Shown: positions 1 through 6,626 of the stretch, in pieces | Position numbering within the stretch: position 1 is the stretch's first letter | Layout of the letters: the number at the start of each line of letters is the position of its first letter | Assembly: GCA_003641695.1 (NCBI GenBank) | Contig: QNBL01000060.1 | Span: forward strand, 1-10,719 | Reading direction: 5' to 3' | DNA from: Spirochaetota bacterium | Lineage (GTDB): Bacteria > Spirochaetota > Spirochaetia > B11-G9 | DNA: 10,719 bases | Translations under genes and position numbers: made by a program | Notes under the pieces: generated by a model | Databases searched by the model: none | Seen by the model: only the letters and a program-made list of their open reading frames with translations | What the model was told of the DNA's origin: nothing

Positions 1-11
1 ATTTCATACGA

Positions 12-947
12 CTAATAAAAATCCCCCCAAAATGTAAGGTCCATTCCCCAACTACTGATATCCAGAGTTAATGGATTATCAACAGCAATAACCAGAGCCA
101 TGATATCGTAAACAAACATTCTGTTGGGAAAACTGCCCAGTTCTACTGATTGATCATTACCAGCAGCAGTTAATACCTGCCTTGAGATCTCATGATCATA
201 ATCAAGAACTGAACTTGACAAAAAATCTGTCATATCTGCAATATCACCAAGGCTCTTTTTTATTGGAGTTATGGAAAGATTTACATCACTCCCTGGTACT
301 ATATTCTTGAGATGAAACAGAAATTGAGTAATATATACATAGCGGAACATATTGAATTTCAAAACAAGATAATTCCCCGGATTTAAAGTAAATGTTGTAT
401 TAAACGTTTCATCGTTAACAGCAAATCCCGCATCAACCGAAAATACCTGAAAACTGCGGGGATCATCAGGAGGAGAATTCGGATAAAGAGTTTCTCCAGT
501 TGCACTTGCGGTATAATCCAGTTGTACTTTACTATACTTGGGAGCCAGCCACGATCCACCCTTCTCATGTGAATACAAAGCAAAATAGTGATCCCTTCCC
601 TGCTTTAAATTCTCCCACTGAAACTCCCAGGTTGAAGCGGTATCTATATCAACATACTCTTTTTTATCAAGAGGATTCATGCTTGAGGGAGGATCGTTCT
701 CTTTATGGACAATTCTGATTTTATCAATGACCTGGTCAGCTGGTGTATCCAATGACGGAGACTGCCAATACCAAATGGTGTTTACAGAGGTTGTCCCCGA
801 AACGGATGCTCTGAATTTCCCAATTTGAGAACCGTCATCCGCAGGATTATCCCTTCCCAACGGCAGAGGAAGAAGATAGTCACAAGCAGTTAAGAGGAAC
901 ACTGCCATAACTGCCGTTAAAACATAAATAATTTGTTTCATCTTCAT
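12..947 (-). CDS. Predicted lipoprotein of unknown function (311 aa)
   Basis: Probable lipid-anchored envelope protein; I do not recognise the family. From the ATG at 947 the protein opens with Lys residues, a hydrophobic stretch to about residue 20 and the lipobox LLTAC, with lipidated Cys22 followed by Asp. Residues about 40-140 contain Trp/Tyr-rich strands with a pattern loosely like a fibronectin type III domain (WEFQWENL, HYFALYS), but this is weak. The rest alternates polar and aromatic segments as in a beta-rich extracytoplasmic domain, with no catalytic motif visible. I chose ATG 947 because GAGG lies 8 bases upstream; a GTG at 950 and an ATG at 941 are alternatives. The stop of the upstream gene (TGA, 949-947) overlaps this ATG as TGATG, so the two genes are probably translationally coupled and work together. 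The TAG stop is 11 bases from the window edge, so the gene is complete. Confidence 0.8.
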   Translation of the reverse strand: MKMKQIIYVLTAVMAVFLLTACDYLLPLPLGRDNPADDGSQIGKFRASVSGTTSVNTIWYWQSPSLDTPADQVIDKIRIVHKENDPPSSMNPLDKKEYVDIDTASTWEFQWENLKQGRDHYFALYSHEKGGSWLAPKYSKVQLDYTASATGETLYPNSPPDDPRSFQVFSVDAGFAVNDETFNTTFTLNPGNYLVLKFNMFRYVYITQFLFHLKNIVPGSDVNLSITPIKKSLGDIADMTDFLSSSVLDYDHEISRQVLTAAGNDQSVELGSFPNRMFVYDIMALVIAVDNPLTLDISSWGMDLTFWGDFY

Positions 948-2605
948 CACTCTAACCTCAAATTTACCACAAGAGAAGCTCCTTTCCCTGAGGGAACAAC
1001 ATTGAAAGAAAGATTTTCCGCTTCCTGACCGCTGCTGTTCCCTTCTTCAGCAGGTAAAATCAAACCCGCTACAGAGAGGACGGTGCTTCCCACCAACAAG
1101 CCGTATGCCGTATATGATAAAATGTCCGCTGTTAAAGAATATCCTTTCGTTAGACTGTCTCCCATAGTCCCTGTGGGAGAGGTATCCGTTATCCTGGACT
1201 CCTCTGCCTTTCCCCGGTAGTTTAATGCAAGGCCGGCGGCAAAGTTACCCAAACCGGCAAGGCCGCTTCCCCAGCTTAGAAGCCGCCGTGCCTTTTGGGA
1301 AACTATCATGGGACTGTGTTCCCCGGGCAGGAGAGCTGCGGTAATCATCCCCGCATAACCGATACCCCAGAGGCCGTAGGCGGTATATCTGGAAATGGAA
1401 GAAAACAGCAAAGAATCCCGGTAGTCATTATATTTGGCTGTAAAATCAGAGGTGGCTTGTGCATATTCAAGATACTTCCTTAAAGATATAAAGGAGAGCT
1501 GATCAGTTAAAGCAGAAAACGCATCCCCCAGGGTATTCATCCCGTAAAAAATTGAGAAAAGATACTTCCCTGCCGGAGAAAATGAGTATGCATCATCCAG
1601 CATGTAGTTGACACCCACTCCAATGCCGATATTTCCAATCCCTGAAAAAAGGTACTTTACGGATAAAAAACCGGAATAATCCTGAGTAGATTGCCAATAA
1701 GAAGCATAAGGATCATCCTGAAATTGATTATTCATATACTTATTCCAGTTGATAAGGGAATACAAACGTTCATACTCTGCCAGCGATCCAAAGAGGTTCC
1801 CGAACTGATCAAGTGTTACCAAAGAAAAAGTTGTCCAATGCTGCCATTTACGTTTCTTTTCCCGTGCTTTCGCAGCCTTCTCCTCTTCAAAGAGGTTCTG
1901 GATTTCCCCCTCTACAACATTTTCCTTAACCTTTTCCTCCAAAGCTGTTCGGGCAGGTTCATCGAAAAGCTCCAGAGCCTTTTCGGGATCTTTTTCCACA
2001 AGATCCGCAAAAGTATTAATATTCTCCTTTACCTGGGCTTCTTTCCTGGTTTCCCTCGCCTCATCCAGGGTTTTTTCCACCTCTGTTACAACCTCCGGAG
2101 GAAAGAGTGTCTGAATAATCCTTCTTGTCAGGCCTTCAACAGCTTCGTCAAGCCCCTTTAAGCTGGGAGCATTTTCAGAATCTGTCATGATAAACTCTTT
2201 TTTCTGTGTATCATAAACACGTGTTTCCAGCTTGTATCCGTCACCCTCAGGAACAACCTTCCCAAATAAAATCTGGTCCGTTTCCAGCCTGTCTGCATAT
2301 TTATTGATATCTTCAACCCGGGGGAGAGATTTTAAAGCAATTTCATTCTCATCAAGAAACTTCTGCAACTCCTCTCTGGACAGGACTTTGTAAGTATTTA
2401 TCTTGTCAATCTTTGCATCAATAAGTTTGTCTACAACCTTTGGTATATAGGCAGGAACATCTTTTGAAAAAACCGGAATAATCGCCAATGCAGGCTTTTC
2501 TGTCTTGTCCCCATTATCGGTTTCCTGTGAGAAACCGGCACCGACCTGGAAAACGAAAAAAAAGAACACTAAAATGAAGGTTTTTTTTAGAAACAAGATT
2601 CTCAT
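947..2605 (-). CDS. Exported CsgG/LpoB-like domain protein with coiled linker and hydrophobic C-terminal half (552 aa)
   Basis: Probable envelope protein of unknown function. From the ATG at 2605 there is a signal peptide (MRILFLKK, a Phe/Val-rich core, cleavage near GFS/QET at about residue 26), with no lipobox Cys. Residues 36-170 have the CsgG/LpoB-like pattern: a first strand ALAIIPVF, a helix, a strand followed by SREELQKFLDE, then a helix and the strand DQILFGKV, and a later amphipathic helix. Residues about 170-255 are Glu/Lys/Arg-rich and probably helical or coiled coil. The C-terminal half has several hydrophobic, Gly-rich stretches (about 315-335, 404-425, 444-463, 493-515) and ends in strand-like sequence (SLVVNLRLE). 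It could be membrane-associated, but I cannot tell helices from beta strands here. A TTG at 2641 would add 12 residues ahead of the signal peptide, which is unlikely. It is cotranscribed with the lipoprotein at 12-947. Confidence 0.8.
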   Translation of the reverse strand: MRILFLKKTFILVFFFFVFQVGAGFSQETDNGDKTEKPALAIIPVFSKDVPAYIPKVVDKLIDAKIDKINTYKVLSREELQKFLDENEIALKSLPRVEDINKYADRLETDQILFGKVVPEGDGYKLETRVYDTQKKEFIMTDSENAPSLKGLDEAVEGLTRRIIQTLFPPEVVTEVEKTLDEARETRKEAQVKENINTFADLVEKDPEKALELFDEPARTALEEKVKENVVEGEIQNLFEEEKAAKAREKKRKWQHWTTFSLVTLDQFGNLFGSLAEYERLYSLINWNKYMNNQFQDDPYASYWQSTQDYSGFLSVKYLFSGIGNIGIGVGVNYMLDDAYSFSPAGKYLFSIFYGMNTLGDAFSALTDQLSFISLRKYLEYAQATSDFTAKYNDYRDSLLFSSISRYTAYGLWGIGYAGMITAALLPGEHSPMIVSQKARRLLSWGSGLAGLGNFAAGLALNYRGKAEESRITDTSPTGTMGDSLTKGYSLTADILSYTAYGLLVGSTVLSVAGLILPAEEGNSSGQEAENLSFNVVPSGKGASLVVNLRLE

Positions 2606-2654
2606 ACGCTCTAAATATATATCATATTCCCAAAATATCAAACATATTTATTTT

Positions 2655-2680
2655 ATCCTTTTCTCACATCCTTTTCTCAC
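2655..2680. repeat. Perfect 13-bp tandem duplication
   Basis: ATCCTTTTCTCAC occurs twice in direct succession (2655-2667 and 2668-2680) with no mismatch. On the minus strand it reads GTGAGAAAAGGAT, lying 50-75 bases upstream of the ATG at 2605, so it sits in the leader or promoter of the leftward operon. It could be a duplicated regulator site or just a recent slippage duplication; the sequence alone does not decide. Confidence 0.85.
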
Positions 2681-2808
2681 CAGGGAAGCCATACCTTCAA
2701 CATTTCGATATGACATCCTTTAACCCGAATCAAAATCTTGATTACTGATTATAAATCACTGGCATATATGAGGAGGCTCTGTTAGAATTAAAAAGGAAAA
2801 CAACAGTT

Positions 2809-2813
2809 AGAGG
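2809..2813 (+). promoter_or_regulatory. Ribosome binding site for the TPR–CsgG lipoprotein
   Basis: AGAGG lies 8 bases before the ATG at 2822, a normal spacing, and supports that start. The next codons encode the Lys-rich beginning of a lipoprotein signal peptide. Confidence 0.65.
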
Positions 2814-2821
2814 CTATAAAA

Positions 2822-4087
2822 ATGAAAAAAATCATATTGTTTCTCCCTTTTATTCTTGTACTGGTATTTCAGATCACAAGCTGTAAAACATTATTCACAG
2901 AAGAAGGTCGTTTATACCGCCAGGCAAAAACTCTGGTTCGACAAAAAAAATACGACCATGCCATATCAAATTTAAGTATTGCCCTGCAGATAGACCCTGA
3001 GTACAAAAATGCTGTCAAGCTTATAGATGAAATTTTTCCCGAATCCCAGTCGTACTATCTTCGCTTACTCAAAAATATGGAACAGAAAGATACTCTGGAA
3101 GTACTTGACCGCCGTGCTTCGATTTATACAAGTCTAAATACGATTTACCGTGCCATGAGTAATCTTCCGCAGCTGATACATCCAAAAACAAAAGAAATGC
3201 TTTCGTTCAAACTAACTGATTATTCAAAACAAATGGATGAAGCAGTACACTCGGCTGCTGAGGGATATTATCAGGAAGGACTCAGGCTGGCAGGGAATGG
3301 GAATAGAACTGATGCAAAAGCAGCATCGAAAGCTTTTTTGAAAGCACTGGAATATATACCGGATTATAAAGATGCGGTTTCCAGGGAGGCTGCTGCGAGG
3401 AACAGGGCAATTCAGGCCGTTGTGTTTCTACCATTTCGAGGGTTGGACTATACTATTTCTGATCTCAATGCAAATGAATATATATTGGATACCATTGTAG
3501 CAAAGCTTAGTTCAGACAAGGAAGTAATGGAGTATACAAAAATTGTTGATCAATCTCAACTGGAACCTATTCTGCAAAGTCAGCAACTGGCGCTATCCGG
3601 TCTTTTTGATGACAGGACAAGTGTTGAAATTGGAAAACTTGTTAGTGCCAATCTCATTTTTTCCGGAAAAACAAACCAGATATCCTATGATGAACCGGTA
3701 ACAACTCACAAAGTCGAGCATAGGAAGCGGGAAGTTCCAGCTGCTTTCGATGATCTTGGGAGAGAGCCTTTGGAGGGAGAGACGGTTACAGTTGAAGCAG
3801 ATATAGATATTTTCAAGAAAACAACCAGTGCAAGAATCCTCATAAGCTACAAACTTCTGGATATAGAAACGTCTACTGTTCTTCTGAGTGATTCTCTGAA
3901 TCGGGATACAGAGGACAGCATCTCCTGGGCAGCATACCAGGGCGATGAAAGAGCATTAAATGAGAAAGATCTTGAACTTGTTTCAAAAGGAGAAGGAAAA
4001 GCAGCAGATGCATCGGAGCTCATTTCAGAAGGATTAAGATACCTGGGTATGGAAGTAGCTGCAAAACTTAAAAGCTATCTTAAATAA
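2822..4087 (+). CDS. TPR and CsgG/LpoB-like domain lipoprotein (421 aa)
   Basis: Probable periplasm-facing lipoprotein. The signal peptide (MKKIILF, hydrophobic core) ends at a lipobox ITSC with Cys21, followed by Lys. Residues about 28-62 form a TPR-like unit (RLYRQAKTLVRQKKYDHAIS, then IALQIDPEYKNA). A second lies at about 141-185 (GYYQEGLRLA, then AFLKALEYIPDYKDA), with the helical segment between them. From about residue 196 the pattern is CsgG/LpoB-like: the strand AVVFLPFRGLD, helix, IVDQSQLEPILQ, a helix, then GKLVSANLIFSGKT, and further strands to the end. Such domains are known in outer-membrane secretion pores (CsgG) and activators of peptidoglycan synthases (LpoB); which applies here is not shown. 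It is the first gene of a three-gene plus-strand operon, with a 24-bp gap to the next gene, and has no frameshift. Confidence 0.85.
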   Translation: MKKIILFLPFILVLVFQITSCKTLFTEEGRLYRQAKTLVRQKKYDHAISNLSIALQIDPEYKNAVKLIDEIFPESQSYYLRLLKNMEQKDTLEVLDRRASIYTSLNTIYRAMSNLPQLIHPKTKEMLSFKLTDYSKQMDEAVHSAAEGYYQEGLRLAGNGNRTDAKAASKAFLKALEYIPDYKDAVSREAAARNRAIQAVVFLPFRGLDYTISDLNANEYILDTIVAKLSSDKEVMEYTKIVDQSQLEPILQSQQLALSGLFDDRTSVEIGKLVSANLIFSGKTNQISYDEPVTTHKVEHRKREVPAAFDDLGREPLEGETVTVEADIDIFKKTTSARILISYKLLDIETSTVLLSDSLNRDTEDSISWAAYQGDERALNEKDLELVSKGEGKAADASELISEGLRYLGMEVAAKLKSYLK

Positions 4088-4111
4088 CACCTGTGTACCA
4101 GTGCTCAGAAT

Positions 4112-4504
4112 ATGAATAAAATCGGACTTAAAATTGGGGACCTTGTAATTTTTTTTATTGCACTTGTATTGCTGTTTGCAAGCTATGGCATAACTAGTTC
4201 AGGATTCGGAAAATCAGATTCAAATAATAATCTTATTTTGAAAATATCCGCTTCCAGTGGAGAATGGATGTATCCACTGGACAAAAAAATGAAACTTTGC
4301 GTGGACGGCCCCCTGGGTACAACAATAGTCAATATAGACCATGGAAAGGCATGGATAAGTGATTCTCCCTGTAAAAATAAATTATGTATTGCAACTGGTG
4401 TTATTACCTCACCCAATTCCTGGGCAGCATGCCTGCCGAACAAGGTTCTCATTTCAATATCCGGTTCCACCAGTAATACCGAGGTTGACGATGTCTCTTT
4501 CTAG
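4112..4504 (+). CDS. NusG domain II-containing protein (130 aa)
   Basis: Small membrane-anchored protein of the NusG_II family (formerly DUF1312), unrelated in role to full-length NusG since the NGN and KOW domains are absent. An N-terminal hydrophobic helix (about residues 9-27, LVIFFIALVLLFASYG) acts as signal anchor. The rest is the compact NusG_II beta domain with its hallmark Cys-containing stretch, SPCKNKLCIATG, followed by AACLPNKVLISI. The three Cys in these motifs match the family pattern and could form a disulfide or bind a metal outside the membrane. The family is commonly found beside Gx transporter genes, as here, and often near redox genes such as ApbE-type flavin transferases; the cellular role is not established. 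The ribosome site is weak, suggesting dependence on the upstream gene. Its 3' end overlaps the next gene by 14 bases. Confidence 0.88.
   Translation: MNKIGLKIGDLVIFFIALVLLFASYGITSSGFGKSDSNNNLILKISASSGEWMYPLDKKMKLCVDGPLGTTIVNIDHGKAWISDSPCKNKLCIATGVITSPNSWAACLPNKVLISISGSTSNTEVDDVSF
4481..4484 (+). promoter_or_regulatory. Ribosome binding site fixing the Gx protein start at 4491
   Basis: GAGG lies 6 bases before the ATG at 4491. The frame is open back to an ATG at 4359, but the extra 44 residues would be hydrophilic and Pro-rich and lie wholly inside the NusG_II gene. The protein from 4491 begins where Gx family members normally do, so 4491 is preferred. Confidence 0.65.
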
Positions 4505-5705
4505 GAGTCTTCAAAAATCCCAGGAACTATTAACGCAAACAGCCTTTCTTGGAGCTTTATGCTTGTTTTTTGCTACGTTGGAATACCTTTTCCCAAAACC
4601 AATGCCATTTTTTAGGATTGGACTTGCAAATCTGCCGATACTGCTTTCTTTGGAAATACTGCCTTTCCCATATCTCATGCTTCTCGCACTCCTCAAAGTA
4701 CTTGGCCAGGGGCTTATTAATGGGACACTGGCTTCCTATGTAATTCTATTTAGTTTTTCAGGTACATTTCTAAGCCTTTTTGCCATGTATGCAGTCCGCA
4801 GGGTACCTGGATTATCATTTATTGGAATAAGCATAATCGGTGCCCTTTTCAGTAATGCTGCCCAGATTATCCTCTCACTATTAATCGTATTTGGTTTCAA
4901 TGCCGGATATATTATTCCCTATTTTCTTACAATGGGAATTATTAGCGGAACTGCAATGGGCATATTTGCCAATTGGTTTTCAGCACAATCAAAGTGGTAC
5001 CGGGCAATGGTACATAAAGAAATTTTTAGAATTGCGGGGAAAAAGGATTCATGTAATAAGAATACAGCAGAAAAAAGATCCAGAGATTACATTGGAACTT
5101 TTCTTCACCCGCAAATACGGTTTTTTATAGGTCTTCTGCTCCTGATACCACTTTTCTTTCAGGAAGTTCTCCTCTTAAAATTACTTCATGTAGTAACGTT
5201 AGGTATACTTTGTAAATTATCCGGTAAGCGCATTTATTATATTTATTTTCTTAATCTTCTCATCTGGATAACTCTCTTTCAGCTACTTTCTCCGTTTGGT
5301 CAGGTATTATTGGATCTGAAAATAATTACAATAACAAAAGGAGCATTACTTTCCGGATTTAATAAATCCTTGCTTCTTATTGGACTCGTTTTTACTTCAT
5401 TATTCTCTGTATCCCCGGGTTTAAAATTTCCGGGACGTCTTGGGGGGGTGCTGACCGAAATGTTTTACTTTTATGAGGAACTATACAGTGGTAAGGGCAG
5501 GATAAAGCGAAAATCTTTCATTGCAGATGTGGATTTTTTATTAGCTGAAATATTGAATTCTCCAATGAAAACTCATGGCACAAATAAAGGGATATTCAGT
5601 ACTTCCTCTGCTCCTGGAAGAAAAAAGACGGTCCTTCTCACATCCCTCATCTTCATATTCTACTATGCACTGCTTGTGCTGGGGAAGTTTTTTCCCAATA
5701 GGTAA
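4491..5705 (+). CDS. Gx transporter / heptaprenyl diphosphate synthase component I-like protein with C-terminal T-component-like domain (404 aa)
   Basis: Integral membrane protein. Residues about 12-165 match the Gx/Hpre_diP_synt_I family: FFRIGLANLPILLSL after a short loop, several helices, and GISIIGALFSNAAQI near 112-126. This family resembles the substrate-binding S component of ECF transporters, and an enzymatic role is doubtful. After a charged linker (about 165-208), residues 208-335 form a second membrane block with helices and an amphipathic segment (ITKGALLSGFNKSLLL, then PGLKFPGRLGGVLTEMF) that recalls CbiQ/EcfT T components. I see no clear Ala-Arg-Gly coupling motifs. A last helix lies at about 380-396. 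Typical Gx proteins are about 170 aa, so this is a long, fused form. It follows and overlaps the NusG_II gene. The S-like call is firm; the T-like call is inference. A run of seven G at 5442-5448 lies in the gene with the frame intact. Confidence 0.8.
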   Translation: MSLSRSLQKSQELLTQTAFLGALCLFFATLEYLFPKPMPFFRIGLANLPILLSLEILPFPYLMLLALLKVLGQGLINGTLASYVILFSFSGTFLSLFAMYAVRRVPGLSFIGISIIGALFSNAAQIILSLLIVFGFNAGYIIPYFLTMGIISGTAMGIFANWFSAQSKWYRAMVHKEIFRIAGKKDSCNKNTAEKRSRDYIGTFLHPQIRFFIGLLLLIPLFFQEVLLLKLLHVVTLGILCKLSGKRIYYIYFLNLLIWITLFQLLSPFGQVLLDLKIITITKGALLSGFNKSLLLIGLVFTSLFSVSPGLKFPGRLGGVLTEMFYFYEELYSGKGRIKRKSFIADVDFLLAEILNSPMKTHGTNKGIFSTSSAPGRKKTVLLTSLIFIFYYALLVLGKFFPNR

Positions 5706-5749
5706 AATTGTAATTTTTAAACAAAAAATAATTCCCGGGTAAATTTTAC
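5702..5749. other. Convergent junction with a weak inverted repeat
   Basis: Block B ends at 5705 and the leftward block C ends at 5746, leaving 40 AT-rich bases. GTAAAATT (5702-5709) and AATTTTAC (5742-5749) are perfect inverted repeats 32 bases apart. The stem is AT-only apart from one pair and the loop is long, so it is a poor terminator candidate; no GC-rich hairpin with a T tract is visible for either operon. Confidence 0.25.
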
Positions 5750-6006
5750 ATTCCACAAAATACAGCAGACCTGCTGAACTCATCAGTTAACAATACAGAG
5801 GCCAGAGTTCCCACAGAGTTTTTTACAGCATCCTCTGTCTCTTCCTTAAAATCAGTAACACCAATATAAGGCTTTATTAGCAAATCACCATGACCTTCGA
5901 TGTAACTAGGGGTACTATCCACTGCAAGTTTTCGAACTTCACGGTCCAGAGGCTGAGCTCCTGCAAGGATTGTAAGTAACAATACAACAAATAATTTCAG
6001 CTTCAC
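5746..6006 (-). pseudogene. 5' part of an exported, possibly CsgG-like protein gene, cut short (86 codons)
   Basis: It starts with GTG at 6006, three bases after the stop of the permease remnant, as in a tight operon. The first 18 or so residues are a signal peptide (MKLKLFVVLLLTILAGAQ). The remainder contains IKPYIGVTDF, then a helix and the segment TLASVLLTDEFSRSAVF. That order, a first strand followed by a helix that positions a 'low-level synthesis' type segment, resembles the start of CsgG/TolB-like proteins. The frame then closes at 5748-5746, long before such a domain would be complete, and the end of the convergent Gx gene lies only 40 bases away. I therefore read it as a gene whose 3' part was deleted. 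A genuine small secreted protein cannot be excluded. Confidence 0.5.
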
Positions 6007-6009
6007 AAA

Positions 6010-6308
6010 CTACATCCATTTAAAAAGTAGTGATGCTGTAATGAGAAATACGAGTGCCATTCCGCTTAAAACAAGACCTGCACCATCTATCATAATAGCC
6101 CTGGGTACTTCATGTGTTAAGGGAAAAAGTTTGCTGCCTGCCGCATAAGTTTGGGGATTCCCTCATCAAAGTCTATGAGCATATCAATATGATGACGCTG
6201 GATCTTTTCCAAGGATAATTGCTTATCCGAATTATAGCGTATTTGTTCTATCGAAGGGAGGGTAAGAAACGATTCTTCCCTTAGTGTAGATTCACCTATT
6301 ACACCGAT
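6010..6308 (-). pseudogene. Remnant of an ABC-2 type permease gene
   Basis: No long open frame exists here, but two pieces read well. About 6308-6120 gives IGVIGESTLREESF, then RYNSDKQ and HIDMLIDFDEG, like the extracytoplasmic domain near the first helix of ABC-2 permeases. It passes directly into IPKLMRQAANFF and ends at TAA 6119-6117. Moving by one base at about 6120-6130 continues as PLTHEVPRAIMIDGAGL and a final helix (MALVFLITASLLFKWM), stop TAG at 6012-6010. The segment NFFPLTH followed by an amphipathic part and one helix is typical of the C-terminus of this family. So the coding sequence lost its first helix, the central helices (between IDFDEG and IPKLM), and one base. It lies downstream of an ABC ATPase remnant, as permeases usually do. 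Confidence 0.6.
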
Positions 6309-6312
6309 TTAA

Positions 6313-6626
6313 AAAATGGTATCATTCCCCCCGTTGAAGACAAAGGAAAAGTTCCCTTGCCCCGAAGGAACTCTTCGACGCTGTCCCCCTGATAGTTTCC
6401 GATTATCCCTGTCTATAATATCTGAAAGTGAGCAGATTTCAACAATCTCTTCCAGTGTTCTCGGTTCAGGATAGAAGGACCTGAAAAACTCCAGCGTTTT
6501 CTTCACTGTTATAAACTCCGGCAATGCAGTGCTTTGAAATTGAATATCTACCTTCTTTTTAAAATGATTATCGATTTCTTTATCCCTGAAATAAACCCTG
6601 CCTGAAGTCGGAGTAAGAATACACAA
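6313..6626 (-). pseudogene. Remnant of an ABC transporter ATP-binding protein gene
   Basis: The open piece begins, without a start of its own, at LTPTSGRVYF, which normally lies just after the Walker A helix; Walker A itself (GxxGxGKS/T) is absent. It continues through a Q-loop region (VDIQFQSTALPEFITVKKTL) to the signature motif LSGGQRRR (bases 6395-6372). The frame is then lost. In other frames, the decayed Walker B can still be seen: ELFL at 6354-6343 and TGGM at about 6333-6322, where family members have LFLDEPTGGMD. Thus several indels hit this end and everything after it is missing. It was probably the ATPase of a drug/lipid-type exporter with the permease remnant downstream. Its 5' end is spliced into the 3' end of the HAD gene with 47 bp of overlap. 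Confidence 0.8.

Larger units (their letters stand above)
2606..2821. promoter_or_regulatory. Divergent intergenic region driving blocks A and B
   Basis: This 216-bp gap lies between the starts of two divergent envelope operons, so both promoters should be inside it. It is AT-rich. A TTGATT at 2738-2743 could be a -35 for the rightward operon, but the candidate -10 sequences (GCATAT, TATATG at 2762-2770) are poorly spaced or poorly matched. TGATT-ATA-AATCA at 2746-2758 is a short inverted repeat that could be an operator half-site pair. A 13-bp tandem repeat lies near the leftward gene. No RNA gene or riboswitch fold is evident. The function is secure from gene layout; the individual sites are weak. 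Confidence 0.45.

Noticed and set aside
1691..2161. Plus-strand open frame of 156 codons opposite the 552-aa gene
   Set aside because: Shadow of the minus-strand coding sequence; no ribosome site or family pattern, while the minus strand has clear domains.
4359..4490. 44-codon upstream extension of the Gx gene
   Set aside because: It lies inside the NusG_II gene in another frame, is Pro-rich and non-membrane, and a better ribosome site precedes ATG 4491.
5442..5448. G7 run in the Gx gene as a phase-variation switch
   Set aside because: The reading frame is intact through it and no alternative frame gives a sensible product; a single tract is not evidence of switching.
5680..5702. GGGAA-gtttt-TTCCC hairpin at the end of the Gx gene
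   Set aside because: Five-base stem inside the coding region with no U tract after it; too weak to call.
5763..5776. CAGCAG-AC-CTGCTG palindrome as a terminator
   Set aside because: The two-base centre cannot form a good loop, there is no T tract, and it lies inside the coding frame of the truncated exported protein.
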